Positions 1 through 12,200 are shown, numbered from the stretch's first letter. The stretch is DNA of 64,000 bases from Pseudomonas flavescens (GCF_013408425.1 NZ_JACBYV010000001.1:5146001-5210000); one strand, 5' to 3'. The notes: generated from the sequence alone by a model not told the origin. A program made the numbers and translations.

Positions 1-238
1 GCTCGAGAGTGTCGATCTGCGCCTTGATGCGTTCGCCGATACGCGGGTTGGCATGGCCGAACACGTTGACCCACCAGGAGCTCACCGCGTCGAGGTAGCG
101 CTTGCCTTCGAAGTCCTCCAGCCATACGCCTTCACCGCGGCGGATCGGAATCAGCGGCAACCGCTCGTGATCCTTCATCTGCGTACAGGGGTGCCAGAGA
201 ACCTCCAGGTCACGCTGCATCCAGTGTTGGTTAGTCAT
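1..238 (-). CDS. bioA: Adenosylmethionine-8-amino-7-oxononanoate aminotransferase (5' part, cut by window edge)
   Basis: PLP-dependent aminotransferase of biotin synthesis that makes 7,8-diaminopelargonate from KAPA using S-adenosylmethionine as amino donor, in the cytoplasm. Only the N-terminal 79 residues are visible; the rest lies left of the window. The visible part has the features of the BioA N-terminus: LWHPCTQM, then [13 protein letters not shown], then [16 protein letters not shown] (the SSWW substrate-pocket segment). The start is the ATG at 236-238 on the minus strand. In PAO1 bioA (PA0420) sits next to the same b561 and YceI genes, which supports the call. The PLP lysine is outside the window, so activity cannot be judged. 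Confidence 0.93.
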   Translation of the reverse strand, partial: MTNQHWMQRDLEVLWHPCTQMKDHERLPLIPIRRGEGVWLEDFEGKRYLDAVSSWWVNVFGHANPRIGERIKAQIDTLE

Positions 239-501
239 CGACGTGCTCTCTCAATCAACAGCGGGCAAGCCTATCAGATGCGGCAAGGCGACGTTTTGCT
301 GCCGCAGCGCCCGCTGATCGGGGAAAACGACCGCTCGCGTAGAGGGTTTTGAACTCCGCCCGTGGGGGCTTCACTAATCTGGTTGACCAGCGAGCAGGTG
401 CGGTATATATCGGTTTAGTAGATATTTCAAAGCAACAATTTCTGCTTTAAGTCGATAGGTTTGTTGCTAATCTCTGGACTCTCATCCCTTGGAATCAGGC
501 C

Positions 502-1047
502 ATGCAGTGGCGTAACTCAACCCTTCGTTACGGTCTCGTCAGCGTGTCTCTGCACTGGCTGGTGGCCATTGCGGTATTCGGTCTATTCGCGCTGGGTTTC
601 TGGATGGTCGGCCTCAGCTATTACAGCACCTGGTACCAGACAGCCCCGAATATTCACAAGAGCATCGGCATTCTGCTGTTCGTGGTCATGGTCGCCCGTT
701 TGTCATGGCGCCTGGCAAGCCCGCCACCACCTGCGCTGCCCGAGCATGGCCGATTGACCCGAGTGGCCAGCAAGCTGGGCCACAGCTTCCTTTACCTCGG
801 CCTGTTCGTGTTGATGATTTCCGGCTACCTGATTTCCACCGCCGACGGTCGCCCGATCAGCGTGTTCGGGCTGTTCGAGGTGCCGGCAAGCGTGACCAGC
901 ATCCCCAATCAGGGCGATATCGCCGGGTTGATCCATGAATATCTGGCGTGGGCTATCGTGATCTTTGCTGCATTGCATGGCCTGGCTGCATTGAAACACC
1001 ACTTCATCGACCGTGACCGCACCCTGTTGCGTATCTTCGGGCGTTGA
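502..1047 (+). CDS. Cytochrome b561 (membrane di-heme protein)
   Basis: A 181-residue four-helix membrane protein of the prokaryotic cytochrome b561 family, which carries electrons between quinol and periplasmic or membrane acceptors through two b hemes. Four helices are visible, and histidines at 18 (SLHWL), 52 (NIHKS), 145 (LIHEYLAW) and 159 (AALHG) are the expected heme ligands; H94 is extra. It lies just upstream of a periplasmic YceI protein, and this b561-YceI pairing is common in proteobacteria, often linked to quinone or lipid redox or acid and oxidative stress. It is 61 bases from the next gene and probably cotranscribed with it. The ribosome site (AGG just before the ATG) is weak. 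Confidence 0.9.
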   Translation: MQWRNSTLRYGLVSVSLHWLVAIAVFGLFALGFWMVGLSYYSTWYQTAPNIHKSIGILLFVVMVARLSWRLASPPPPALPEHGRLTRVASKLGHSFLYLGLFVLMISGYLISTADGRPISVFGLFEVPASVTSIPNQGDIAGLIHEYLAWAIVIFAALHGLAALKHHFIDRDRTLLRIFGR

Positions 1048-1108
1048 TCTTCAAGCCGTTTCGGCGTTGCCCCGCGGCGTCGTTCATTTCATCTCACAAG
1101 GAGTTTCC

Positions 1109-1687
1109 ATGTTGAAGAAGACTTTCGCCGCACTGGCACTGGGCACCGCACTGTTGGGCGCTGGCCATGCAATGGCTGCTGACTACGCCATCGACAAGGA
1201 AGGCCAGCACGCCTTCGTCAATTTCAAGATCAGCCACCTGGGCTACAGCTGGCTGTACGGTACCTTCAAGGATTTCGACGGCAGCTTCAGCTTCGATGAG
1301 AAGAACCCTGAGGCCAGCAAGGTCAACGTCACCCTGAAGACCGAAAGCGTCGACACCAACCACGCCGAGCGTGACAAGCACATCCGTGGTTCGGACTTCC
1401 TCAATGTCAGCAAGAACCCGACCGCAACCTTCGCATCTACCGCCGTCAAGTCGACTGGCAAAGGCACCGCCGATATCACCGGCAACCTGACCCTCAACGG
1501 CGTGACCAAGCCGGTAGTGATCGCTGCCAAGTTCATCGGCCAGGGCGACGATCCATGGGGCGGCTACCGTGCAGGCTTCGAGGGCAGCACCAAACTGAAG
1601 CTGAAAGACTTCAACATCGAGAAGGATCTGGGTCCGGCTTCGCAGGAAGTCGAGCTGATCATCTCCGTGGAAGGCGTACGCAAGTAA
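1109..1687 (+). CDS. YceI-family periplasmic lipid-binding protein
   Basis: A 192-residue secreted protein of the YceI family, an extended lipocalin-like barrel that binds isoprenoid quinone-like lipids. Residues 1-23 form a signal peptide (basic start, Leu/Ala core, AMA before the mature ADYAID start). The mature part has the family pattern, including FKISHLGYS, the GSFSFD strand and the late [13 protein letters not shown] segment. I chose the ATG at 1109 because AAGGAG lies 5 bases upstream and the signal peptide starts there; longer readings from 1013 overlap the b561 gene. The PAO1 homologue (PA0423) has been described as the secreted protein PasP. A strong terminator follows at 1707. Confidence 0.92.
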   Translation: MLKKTFAALALGTALLGAGHAMAADYAIDKEGQHAFVNFKISHLGYSWLYGTFKDFDGSFSFDEKNPEASKVNVTLKTESVDTNHAERDKHIRGSDFLNVSKNPTATFASTAVKSTGKGTADITGNLTLNGVTKPVVIAAKFIGQGDDPWGGYRAGFEGSTKLKLKDFNIEKDLGPASQEVELIISVEGVRK

Positions 1688-1706
1688 GCCTGAACGCCGC
1701 ATGAAA

Positions 1707-1735
1707 AACGCCGACCTTGGGGTCGGCGTTTTTTT
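1707..1735 (+). terminator. Rho-independent terminator after the YceI gene
   Basis: A perfect 10-bp stem (AACGCCGACC paired with GGTCGGCGTT) with a TTGG loop is followed by a run of T. It lies 19 bases after the YceI stop codon. Confidence 0.93.
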
Positions 1736-1806
1736 GCCCGGCATTCCTGATACGCCAACCGCTACCCTGATGGGCGCAGCGAAAAGCCGCACTCGCTGCA
1801 CGAATG

Positions 1807-1833
1807 AAAACGCCGGCACGAGGCCGGCGTTTT
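1807..1833 (-). terminator. Terminator hairpin downstream of rhlE
   Basis: A perfect 11-bp stem (AAAACGCCGGC paired with GCCGGCGTTTT) has a 5-base loop. It sits 15 bases beyond the rhlE stop and ends in T on both strands, so it can stop transcription from either side of this convergent junction. Confidence 0.85.
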
Positions 1834-1847
1834 CAATGAGCCACTGC

Positions 1848-3692
1848 TCAGCTGTCGCGATTGCGGGTCAGCAGGGCTGGCTTCTCGCCGCGGGGGCGGG
1901 TGCTTTGCAGCTGGTCGAGCTGCTCGGGTGTCGGCAGGCGGTCGCTACGCGAGCTCTTGTGCACGATCACCGGCTGCTTGTCGCGGCTGCTGCGCACGGC
2001 AGGCTCCTGACGTGGCAGTTCATCGCGGTTGAGCGACGTGGTGGTATCGCGCTGCTGGCCGCGGCCACGGTTGCCCGCGCCACTGCGACCCTTGCCGGCG
2101 CCTTGGCCCTGGCCTTGACCCTGGCGCTTGCCTGCACCAGCACCGCCGCCACCGCTGCGCGGACCTTTGCCCTGGCCACGAGGGCCCTGGCCAACGCCGT
2201 TGCTGGCGCTTGGGCCACTACCGGCGGCACCGGGGCGACGACCGCGACCCTGGCCGTTGTTCTGGTTCGGGCTCACGTAGTCGGCACGGTTGCCGAAGTT
2301 GTCGATCTCGTCGTCGCGGAACTCGTCGGGCGCACGGTCCGGAGGCAACGCAGGTACTGCTGGCGCTGCGGCGCGGGCCGTACCACGCGGTTGTTGGTCG
2401 CGAGCAGGCCTGGCTTTGCTTTGAGTCTTGGCTTTGCCGCCGTCCTTGCCCTTGTCCTTGCGGCCGCCGCCTTCAGGCTTGGCACCGCGCGGTGGGCGTG
2501 GCTTCTGAGGTTCGCGCACTTCCGGGCGTTCGGCCTCGACCTTGCTGGCATCGAAACCCAGTAGATCGCCGTCCGGGATCTTCTGCTTGGTCATCCTTTC
2601 GATGCCCTTGAGCAGTTTCTCTTCGTCCGGGGCAACCAGGGAGATCGCTTCACCGCTACGGCCAGCACGGCCAGTACGGCCGATGCGGTGCACGTAATCT
2701 TCTTCGACGTTGGGAAGTTCGAAGTTGACTACGTGAGGCAACTGGTCGATGTCCAGGCCGCGTGCGGCGATGTCGGTGGCGACCAGAATGCGAACCTTGT
2801 TCGCCTTGAAGTCGGCCAGGGCCTTGGTGCGGGCGTTCTGGCTCTTGTTGCCATGAATCGCCACGGCAGGCAGGCCGTGCTTGTCCAGGTACTCGGCCAG
2901 GCGGTTGGCGCCGTGCTTGGTACGGGTGAACACCAGAACCTGTTCCCAGGCACCAGCGGTGATCAGGTGAGCGAGCAGGGCACGTTTGTGGCTGGCCTGC
3001 AGGCGGAATACGCGCTGCTCGATACGCTCGACCGTGGTGTTCGGCGGCGTGACTTCGATACGCTCCGGATTGTGCAGGAGCTTGCCGGCCAGGTCGGTGA
3101 TGTCTTTCGAGAAGGTCGCCGAGAACAGCAGGTTCTGCCGCTTGGCCGGCAGGCGGGCGAGGACTTTCTTCACGTCGTGAATGAAGCCCATGTCGAGCAT
3201 GCGGTCGGCTTCGTCCAGCACGAGGATTTCCACGTGGGACAGGTCGACGCTGCCTTGTCCAGCGAGGTCGAGCAGGCGACCCGGGCAGGCGACCAGGACG
3301 TCGACGCCCTTGGCCAGTGCCTGTACCTGCGGGTTCATGCCGACACCACCGAAGATGCAGGTGCTGACGAATTTCAGGTCGCGAGCATACAGCTTGAAGC
3401 TGTCATGCACCTGAGCGGCCAGTTCGCGGGTGGGCGTGAGCACCAGTACGCGCGGCTGTTTCGGGCCATGGCGCTGTTCGCGATCCGGGTGACCGTTGGG
3501 GAACAGTCGCTCGAGGATCGGCAGTGCGAAACCGCCTGTCTTACCTGTACCCGTCTGGGCCGCCACCATCAGGTCGCGACCTTGCAACGCGGCGGGGATG
3601 GCCCGCTGTTGCACCGGAGTGGGCTGGGTGTAGCCGGCGGCTTCGACCGCACGGACTAAAGCCTCGGAGAGACCGAGGGAGGCAAAGGACAT
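1848..3692 (-). CDS. rhlE: DEAD-box ATP-dependent RNA helicase RhlE (RhlE2-like)
   Basis: Cytoplasmic RNA helicase of 614 residues. The core spans about residues 1-380: Q motif at the N-terminus ([10 protein letters not shown]), Walker A AQTGTGKT at 45-52, PTRE at 87-90, DEAD at 160-163, SAT at 191-193, then [11 protein letters not shown] and [10 protein letters not shown]. From about residue 395 there is a long tail rich in Gly, Lys, Arg and Gln, with GQGQGQG-type repeats, likely disordered and RNA-binding. The start at 3692 gives the conserved MSFASLGL N-terminus; upstream in-frame codons are non-conserved. Position and tail match PAO1 PA0428 (RhlE2), reported to affect RNA decay together with RNase E. 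In PAO1 mexR-mexAB-oprM lie between the YceI gene and rhlE; they are absent here. Confidence 0.95.
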   Translation of the reverse strand: MSFASLGLSEALVRAVEAAGYTQPTPVQQRAIPAALQGRDLMVAAQTGTGKTGGFALPILERLFPNGHPDREQRHGPKQPRVLVLTPTRELAAQVHDSFKLYARDLKFVSTCIFGGVGMNPQVQALAKGVDVLVACPGRLLDLAGQGSVDLSHVEILVLDEADRMLDMGFIHDVKKVLARLPAKRQNLLFSATFSKDITDLAGKLLHNPERIEVTPPNTTVERIEQRVFRLQASHKRALLAHLITAGAWEQVLVFTRTKHGANRLAEYLDKHGLPAVAIHGNKSQNARTKALADFKANKVRILVATDIAARGLDIDQLPHVVNFELPNVEEDYVHRIGRTGRAGRSGEAISLVAPDEEKLLKGIERMTKQKIPDGDLLGFDASKVEAERPEVREPQKPRPPRGAKPEGGGRKDKGKDGGKAKTQSKARPARDQQPRGTARAAAPAVPALPPDRAPDEFRDDEIDNFGNRADYVSPNQNNGQGRGRRPGAAGSGPSASNGVGQGPRGQGKGPRSGGGGAGAGKRQGQGQGQGAGKGRSGAGNRGRGQQRDTTTSLNRDELPRQEPAVRSSRDKQPVIVHKSSRSDRLPTPEQLDQLQSTRPRGEKPALLTRNRDS

Positions 3693-3924
3693 GTGCAATC
3701 CTGTCTGGTGAGGGCGTGGCCCTATAGGTGTAGTGCCTGGCTTGAATCGCACGTGGGGCGCGCAATCCCGTCCGGTACTGCTGGCCTCTGGGGTCAGCAT
3801 CCGGGCGCAAGCCTGGCGGGAAGGCCCGAGTGTAACAGGATTGCAGAGGATCGGCACAACTTGCCGCCGAGCGGGTTGCGCGCGCCTCCGTTGAGATGGC
3901 TTTTGGCGCGCGAAACGATGGGGA

Positions 3925-4671
3925 TCAGTCGCCCGCGGCGTCAGCGTCTTCGCGCTTGGCGAGCTTGTGCTGATCCTCGCTGCTACCGAGCTTCCAGTAG
4001 CTGGAAATGTACAGGTTCTTGCGGTCGACCTGACGTTCCTCCCTGAAATGCTGGCGCAGGGCCCGCATGCCGCTGAACTCGCAGGCCGCCCAGATGCTCG
4101 GCCGGCCTGGCAGCCATGCCAGCTCGCGCACGCGATTGACCAGCAGTTGGCTGTCTTCACCGGGATGCGGGTTGATCAGCCAGTGCAGCTCGACGCCAGC
4201 AGGGTGCTGCAGCGGCTGGATATCGCGCTCGTCGATCACTTCGATGATGGCGTGGCCGCGGGCGTCAGTTGGCAGTTGCTCGAGGTTGACGCTGAGTGCC
4301 GGCAGTGCGGTCATGTCGCCAATCATCAGAAACCAGTCCGCGCTGTTGTCGACCAGTTTCTTCGGGCCGGGGCCGCCTACGGTGATGCTGTCGCCCGGGC
4401 TGGCGTCCTTGGCCCACTGCGAAGCAGGGCCGGCATCATCGTGCAGTACGAAGTCGACGTCGAACTGCTCGGCACGCTGATGGCGCACGGTGTAGGTACG
4501 CATCAGCGTGCCGTCGCTACCGGGGGCGGGGAAGATCAGCTTGATGTAGGCGCTTTCCTGATCGGCTGGAAAGCTGTCGATTTCGTCGCCGCCCAAGGTG
4601 ATGCGCAGCATGTGCGGCGTGACGGAAGTGGATGAAATGACCCGCAGGGTACGGGGAGCAGGGCGTGGCAT
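3925..4671 (-). CDS. Siderophore-interacting protein, NAD(P)H-dependent ferric-siderophore reductase
   Basis: A 248-residue flavoprotein of the ViuB/YqjH family, which reduces ferric iron in imported siderophores so the iron is released in the cytoplasm. The FAD-binding signature RTYTVR is at residues 58-63, followed by [14 protein letters not shown] and GGPGPKK, then the NAD(P)H-binding half with GDMTALPA and the C-terminal ISSYWKLG. The start at 4671 is preceded by AGGAG. A Fur-box-like site lies 43-57 bases upstream, which points to iron-repressed expression. It is flanked by rhlE and ppnN, which have no iron role, so it looks like a stand-alone gene. The siderophore partner cannot be told from the sequence. 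Confidence 0.9.
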   Translation of the reverse strand: MPRPAPRTLRVISSTSVTPHMLRITLGGDEIDSFPADQESAYIKLIFPAPGSDGTLMRTYTVRHQRAEQFDVDFVLHDDAGPASQWAKDASPGDSITVGGPGPKKLVDNSADWFLMIGDMTALPALSVNLEQLPTDARGHAIIEVIDERDIQPLQHPAGVELHWLINPHPGEDSQLLVNRVRELAWLPGRPSIWAACEFSGMRALRQHFREERQVDRKNLYISSYWKLGSSEDQHKLAKREDADAAGD

Positions 4672-4713
4672 TGAACTCTCCTGTTGCGACGGTAGAGATC
4701 GCCGTCATTCATG

Positions 4714-4728
4714 TGAGAATTACTATCA
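4714..4728 (-). promoter_or_regulatory. Fur-box-like site upstream of the siderophore reductase
   Basis: On the minus strand the sequence TGATAGT-A-ATTCTCA matches the 7-1-7 Fur model (TGATAAT-N-ATTATCA) at 12 of 14 positions. It is 43 bases upstream of the start codon at 4671, a normal promoter-proximal position. Confidence 0.7.
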
Positions 4729-4848
4729 CTTAATACGGATGGCTTCCAGTGCGAGGCGCTGGCGCCGTCCCCGAGACGTGGCATCGCCACGGGCGCCGGA
4801 CCAGGTGGACACGCTTGCGTTGTCCACCCTTACCGTCACATGCCGGCG

Positions 4849-6222
4849 TCAGCTGACGACCCGATAGCACGGCTCGTAGGCGGTACCACCGGGCAGCTTC
4901 ATGCGGTGCTGCTCGACGAAGGCCTGCAGCAGGCGATCCAGCGGTTGCATGATGGTCTTGTCACCACGCAACTCATACGGGCCATGCTCTTCGATCAGCT
5001 GGATGCCATGGGCCTTGACGTTGCCCGCGACGATGCCGGAGAAGGCACGGCGCAGGTTGGCGGCCAGCTCGTGCACGGGCTGCTCGCGGGTCAGGTTGAG
5101 GCTGGCCATGGCTTCGTGGGTCGGCTCGAAGGGATGCTGGAAGCTCTCGTCGATCTTCAGCAGCCAGTTGAAGTGGAATGCGTCGTTGCGTTCGCGGCGG
5201 AACTGCTTCACCGCCTTGATGCCTGCCGCCATGTGGCGAGCCACTTCGGCCGGGTCGTTGGGAATCAGCACGTAGCGGTTCTGCGCTTCCACACCCAGGG
5301 TTGCACCGATGAATGCGTGCAACTGCTGCAAGTAGGCTTCGGCACTCTTCGGCCCGGTCAGCAAGAGCGGGAAGGGCAGCTCGGCGTTGTCCGGGTGCAT
5401 GAGGATGCCAAGCAGGTAGAGAAATTCTTCTGCCGTGCCCGCGCCGCCCGGGAAGATGATGATGCCGTGGCCGATGCGCACGAAGGCTTCCAGGCGCTTT
5501 TCGATATCCGGGAGGATCACCAGCTCGTTGACGATCGGGTTCGGCGCCTCGGCGGCGATGATGCCCGGCTCGGTCAGCCCCAGGTAGCGGGCACCGACGA
5601 TGCGTTGCTTGGCGTGGGAAATGGTGGCGCCTTTCATCGGCCCCTTCATCACGCCCGGGCCGCACCCAGTGCACACGTCCAGAGCACGCAGCCCGAGTTC
5701 GTGGCCGACTTTCTTGGTGTACTTGTACTCCTCGGTGCTGATCGAGTGGCCGCCCCAGCACACCACCATCTTCGGCTCGGCGCCAGCGCGCAGGGTGCGG
5801 GCGTTGCGCAGCAGGTGGAAAACGTAGTCGGTCAGGCCGCTGGAGCTGTCCACGTCGACGCGTTTGTTTTCCAGCTCGCTCTGGGTGTAGACGATGTCGC
5901 GCAGGGCGCTGAACAGCATCTCGCGGGTGCTGGCGATCATCTCGCCATCGACGAATGCGTCAGCCGGCGCATTGATCAGCTCCAGGCGGATGCCGCGATC
6001 CTGCTGGTGGATCTTCACTTCGAAGTCCGGGTAGGCCTCGAGAATGGTCTTGGCGTTGTCGCTGTGCGAGCCGGTGTTGAGAATCGCCAGGGCGCATTGG
6101 CGGAACAGCGCGTAGACGCTACCGGAACCGGTTTCGCGCAATTGCTGGACTTCACGCTGGGAAAGGGTTTCCAGGCTGCCCTTGGGCGAGACCGAAGCAT
6201 TGATTTTCTGGCGAGTGAGCAT
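4849..6222 (-). CDS. ppnN: Nucleotide 5'-monophosphate nucleosidase, LOG family (PpnN/YgdH-like)
   Basis: Cytoplasmic enzyme of 457 residues that splits purine and pyrimidine nucleoside monophosphates into base and ribose 5-phosphate; in E. coli it is stimulated by (p)ppGpp. The length fits PpnN (about 454) and not the short LOG proteins (about 190). The LOG core shows GGHSIS at 157-162, GCGPGVMKG at 186-194 and the catalytic PGGAGTAEE at 258-266, flanked by the N-terminal (about 1-145) and C-terminal extensions typical of YgdH. The start at 6222 gives MLTRQKINASVSPKGSL, the usual family start. It is a single gene with gaps on both sides. Confidence 0.92.
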   Translation of the reverse strand: MLTRQKINASVSPKGSLETLSQREVQQLRETGSGSVYALFRQCALAILNTGSHSDNAKTILEAYPDFEVKIHQQDRGIRLELINAPADAFVDGEMIASTREMLFSALRDIVYTQSELENKRVDVDSSSGLTDYVFHLLRNARTLRAGAEPKMVVCWGGHSISTEEYKYTKKVGHELGLRALDVCTGCGPGVMKGPMKGATISHAKQRIVGARYLGLTEPGIIAAEAPNPIVNELVILPDIEKRLEAFVRIGHGIIIFPGGAGTAEEFLYLLGILMHPDNAELPFPLLLTGPKSAEAYLQQLHAFIGATLGVEAQNRYVLIPNDPAEVARHMAAGIKAVKQFRRERNDAFHFNWLLKIDESFQHPFEPTHEAMASLNLTREQPVHELAANLRRAFSGIVAGNVKAHGIQLIEEHGPYELRGDKTIMQPLDRLLQAFVEQHRMKLPGGTAYEPCYRVVS

Positions 6223-6536
6223 GCAGGCATCCCGTGGTAACGCGACAACTCGAGCCGATCCTGGCTGATCGCGCGATGAAGAATTCAGTCCCGGTGGTCG
6301 TGACCCATGATGGGGCGTCCGGGTAATGGCGCTGTACTGTCGGCCAGCGAGGGACTCCGGGTCAACGGGTACCGAGGTGCGGGCTGTTGAAAACGATGGC
6401 GTTGCCGCAGTTTCGAGCAGGCGGCTGAAGCCTCTTTTATACGCAGCAGGGCCGACGCGCAGCAGATCGTGAACAGGTTCTTAGGAAAGACGCGGGCCGC
6501 GAAAGTTCTAACATTCGCGGCCCCGGCAATCAGCCT
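6223..6536. other. Intergenic region between ppnN and metF
   Basis: No credible gene in these 314 bases. A perfect 10-bp inverted repeat (GGGCCGCGAA at 6494-6503, TTCGCGGCCC at 6514-6523) lies 14 bases after the metF stop and is the probable metF transcript end, though its T tract is poor. The rest presumably holds the ppnN promoter; I see no strong -35/-10 pair. Confidence 0.6.
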
Positions 6537-7379
6537 TCAACCTTGCAGGTTCTTCCACACCGCCAGGCTGGGGGCGGCCTGGTTGAGGGTATAGAAGTGC
6601 AGGCCCGGTGCACCACCCTGGAGCAGGCGCTCGCACATGGCGGTGATCATCTCTTCACCGAAGCGCTGGATGCTCTGGGTGTCGTCACCGTAGGCTTCCA
6701 GTTGCTTGCGTACCCAGCGTGGCAGCTCGGCGCCGCAAGCGTCGGAGAAGCGCGCCAGTTTGCTGTAGTTGGTGATCGGCATGATGCCCGGGATCACCGG
6801 GATGTCGACGCCCAGCTTGCGTACACGCTCGACGAAGTAGAAGTAGCAGTCGGCGTTGAAGAAGTACTGGGTGATCGCGCTGCTCGCACCGGCCTTGGCC
6901 TTGCGCACGAAGTTGGCGATGTCGTCTTCGAAGTTGCGCGCCTGGGGGTGCATCTCCGGGTAGGCCGCCACTTCGATATGGAAATGATCACCGGTCTGCT
7001 GACGGATCAGCTCGACCAGATCATTGGCATGGCGCAGTTCACCGCTGGACATGCCCATGCCCGAAGGCAGGTCGCCACGCAGGGCGACGATGCGGTTGAT
7101 GCCCTTGCTCTTGTAAAGATTGAGCAGCTCGATCAGCTCGGCCTTGCTGTCGCCGACGCAGGACAGGTGCGGTGCGGTAGGCACCTTCACTTCGCCGTCG
7201 AGTTGCAACACGGTATTGAGCGTACGGTCACGGGTGGAACCACCGGCGCCGTAGGTGCAGGAGAAGAAGTCCGGGTTGTAGCCGGCCAGCTCGCGCGCGG
7301 TGTTGAGCAGCTTTTCATGTCCGGCATCGGTCTTCGTCGGGAAGAACTCGAAGCTGACGTTGGTTTTTTTCTGGATCAT
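6537..7379 (-). CDS. metF: 5,10-methylenetetrahydrofolate reductase
   Basis: FAD enzyme of 280 residues that reduces 5,10-methylene-THF to 5-methyl-THF, the methyl donor for methionine synthase. The N-terminus has SFEFFPTK, with E11 equivalent to the catalytic Glu28 of the E. coli enzyme, and TYGAGGSTR at 42-50. Further landmarks are ALRGD and the PEMHPQ segment. It is the TIM-barrel type, close in length to E. coli MetF (296). It lies downstream of ahcY on the same strand, 97 bases away with a hairpin between them, as in PAO1 (PA0430 and PA0432). Cotranscription from the ahcY promoter is likely, which would bring it under partial SAH control. Confidence 0.96.
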   Translation of the reverse strand: MIQKKTNVSFEFFPTKTDAGHEKLLNTARELAGYNPDFFSCTYGAGGSTRDRTLNTVLQLDGEVKVPTAPHLSCVGDSKAELIELLNLYKSKGINRIVALRGDLPSGMGMSSGELRHANDLVELIRQQTGDHFHIEVAAYPEMHPQARNFEDDIANFVRKAKAGASSAITQYFFNADCYFYFVERVRKLGVDIPVIPGIMPITNYSKLARFSDACGAELPRWVRKQLEAYGDDTQSIQRFGEEMITAMCERLLQGGAPGLHFYTLNQAAPSLAVWKNLQG

Positions 7380-7409
7380 GGAGAAGGTTCCCTTCTCAGC
7401 GACAAGCCT

Positions 7410-7460
7410 CGCGCCACACGCTGCAAGTGGAGTCGTCTCCCTCGTGCAGCGTGTGGCGCG
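7410..7460. repeat. Long inverted repeat between ahcY and metF
   Basis: Two perfectly complementary 16-base arms (7410-7425 and 7445-7460, core GCGCCACACGCTGCA) are separated by 19 bases. On the minus-strand transcript it forms a stable hairpin between the ahcY stop and the metF start. There is no T tract on that side, so it more likely acts on RNA stability or as a partial attenuator than as a full terminator. Confidence 0.8.
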
Positions 7461-7476
7461 TAGCGTGTAGCTGGGG

Positions 7477-8871
<1,395 letters not shown>

Positions 8872-8968
8872 GCAAAAGCTCTCCAATCGTTGATCTGTGA
8901 TCAGATAGGTGAAAACCGGTGTGCCGGGCCTGATGGCCATGGCTCGCTACGTTTTCACGCAGTCCGAT

Positions 8969-9044
8969 TGGGCGCCGTTGATGCGTTTGGGTAACGCCCC
9001 ATCCGAGCCTGACAAGCCTTGGCTTGCTGCAGCGCCCCTCGGAC
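8969..9044 (-). promoter_or_regulatory. SAH riboswitch (ahcY leader)
   Basis: On the minus strand the leader shows the conserved core of the S-adenosylhomocysteine riboswitch: GAGGGGCGCTGC, a variable hairpin (AGCAAGCC with GGCTTG), CAGGCTCGG closing the first helix, and AACGGCGCCC near the 3' end that can pair with GGGGCGCT to form the pseudoknot. It lies about 100 bases upstream of the ahcY start and 40 bases after the predicted transcription start. In known examples SAH binding turns expression on. Confidence 0.92.
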
Positions 9045-9090
9045 AGGTGGCGGGAACGCTCAGGCAGTGCCGAGCGTGTGAAGCCCGGCG

Positions 9091-9119
9091 ATTATAGCCT
9101 TGCCAGCGCGCCAGCCCAA
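9091..9119 (-). promoter_or_regulatory. Sigma70 promoter of ahcY
   Basis: On the minus strand TTGGGC (-35, 9114-9119), a 17-base spacer and a perfect TATAAT (-10, 9091-9096) form a strong housekeeping promoter. Transcription should start near 9084, just upstream of the riboswitch, giving a 5' leader of roughly 210 bases. Confidence 0.85.
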
Positions 9120-9260
9120 GGTTTTCCGTCGTCCCGAATCGGCCATCGCGGGCATTCGATACCGAGCCTTTATCGATGCCATTGAAAACGTGCCCGCGAC
9201 AACTGCCGCCTGCCTTTGCGATCATGCAGGGCGAACGATAGCGATGGATAAGGAGTGCAG

Positions 9261-9650
9261 ATGAACTTCCACACACGCAAGTGGGTAAAGCCCGAAGACC
9301 TCAACCCCAACGGCACCCTGTTCGGCGGCAGTCTGCTGAAGTGGATCGACGAAGAGGCCGCGATCTACGCCATCATCCAGCTCGGCACTCAGCGCGTGGT
9401 GACCAAGCTGATCTCGGAGATCAACTTCGTCGCCTCGGCCCGGCAGAGCGACATCATCGAACTGGGCATCACCGCCAGCGAGTTCGGTCGAACCTCGATC
9501 ACCATGCGTTGTGAAGTGCGCAACAAGATCACCCGCAAGAGCATCCTGACCATCGACAAGATGGTCTTCGTCAATCTGGACGAGAACGGCCAGCCTGCGC
9601 CCCACGGCAAGACCGAAATCACTTACATCAAGGATCAGTTCAAGGACTGA
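9261..9650 (+). CDS. Hotdog-fold acyl-CoA thioesterase
   Basis: A 129-residue protein of the YciA/BFIT-like acyl-CoA thioesterase family, which hydrolyses acyl-CoA to free acid and CoA in the cytoplasm. The N-terminal NPNGTLFGGSLLKWIDEEAA segment holds the family's Asn and Asp/Glu catalytic area and the central hotdog helix; FVASARQSDIIEL and GRTSITM form the following strands. I chose the ATG at 9261 because AAGGAG ends 6 bases upstream; a GTG at 9255 is in frame but overlaps that ribosome site. It is a single gene with convergent ligB downstream. The acyl chain preference cannot be told. Confidence 0.88.
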   Translation: MNFHTRKWVKPEDLNPNGTLFGGSLLKWIDEEAAIYAIIQLGTQRVVTKLISEINFVASARQSDIIELGITASEFGRTSITMRCEVRNKITRKSILTIDKMVFVNLDENGQPAPHGKTEITYIKDQFKD

Positions 9651-9660
9651 GCCCACGCCG

Positions 9661-9686
9661 TGCATGGGGGCCGTAGGCCCCATGCA
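9661..9686. terminator. Hairpin between convergent thioesterase and ligB genes
   Basis: TGCATGGGG pairs with CCCCATGCA around an 8-base loop, between the two stop codons. There is no clear T run, so it may be a weak bidirectional stop. Confidence 0.5.
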
Positions 9687-9696
9687 TCCTGGCGAC

Positions 9697-11592
<1,896 letters not shown>

Positions 11593-11594
11593 TC

Positions 11595-11921
11595 ATGCGT
11601 CTTTCTATCCTGTTCTGCTCCGCTGCACTGGCTCTGGCCAGCTCCTTCGCTCACGCTGCCGAAGACACTCAGCTCAAGTGCCAGCAAAAACTGTCGGCCA
11701 ACGCCGAGAAGATCGCCCAGGTCAAGCAGTTGGCCGGTTTGCTCGGCAATCAGCAGGCCAACGATGCCATCGCCCAGGTCGAGGGTGGCTGTGACCAGCT
11801 CGGTGCCAACGCCGCCACCTCGGGTGAGACGGTCGCGCAAGCCCAGGGTGACAGCAAGGCCGACAACATCGCTGCTGCCGCAGAAACTCTGAAAGGTCTG
11901 GGTTCGCTGTTCGGCAAGTGA
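11595..11921 (+). CDS. Small secreted protein of unknown function
   Basis: A 108-residue protein not recognised as any named family. Residues 1-21 are a clear signal peptide (RLSILFCSAALALASSFAHA), so it is predicted to be periplasmic or secreted. The mature part is Ala, Gln and Asn rich, mostly helical, with two cysteines (in LKCQQK and EGGCDQ) that could pair, and ends in LKGLGSLFGK. It is followed by a strong terminator and stands alone between divergent ligB and a small membrane protein. No function can be inferred. Confidence 0.75.
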   Translation: MRLSILFCSAALALASSFAHAAEDTQLKCQQKLSANAEKIAQVKQLAGLLGNQQANDAIAQVEGGCDQLGANAATSGETVAQAQGDSKADNIAAAAETLKGLGSLFGK

Positions 11922-11948
11922 TCGGTCAGCCTGCACCGCAGGAATGAA

Positions 11949-11985
11949 AAAGCCTCCGTGAGGGTCGAGCCCACGGAGGCTTTTT
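11949..11985 (+). terminator. Rho-independent terminator
   Basis: A perfect 12-bp stem (AAAGCCTCCGTG with CACGGAGGCTTT) and an 11-base loop, followed by T, lie 28 bases after the stop of the small secreted protein gene. Confidence 0.92.
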
Positions 11986-12200
11986 CGTATCCGCCGCCTG
12001 CTGTCAGCTGGCGGTGCACGTCACGATAGGATCGGCCCGTGACTTGCTGGATGAGTGGAGATAGCACCGGCTGGGCGCGATCAGAGCGATATATTCAAGA
12101 GCGTTGCGCATGGCTCACCGTGAGCCGATCCGTGCTTTGTGGTTGTTCGAGAAACTGATATTTTCTCGCTCCAATTCGTACGCTAGCCAAGGAGTGGTGA

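Noticed and set aside
4840..6240. 466-residue open frame on the plus strand opposite ppnN
   Set aside because: It is the antisense shadow of a well-supported gene, a common effect of high-GC codon usage, with no family features.
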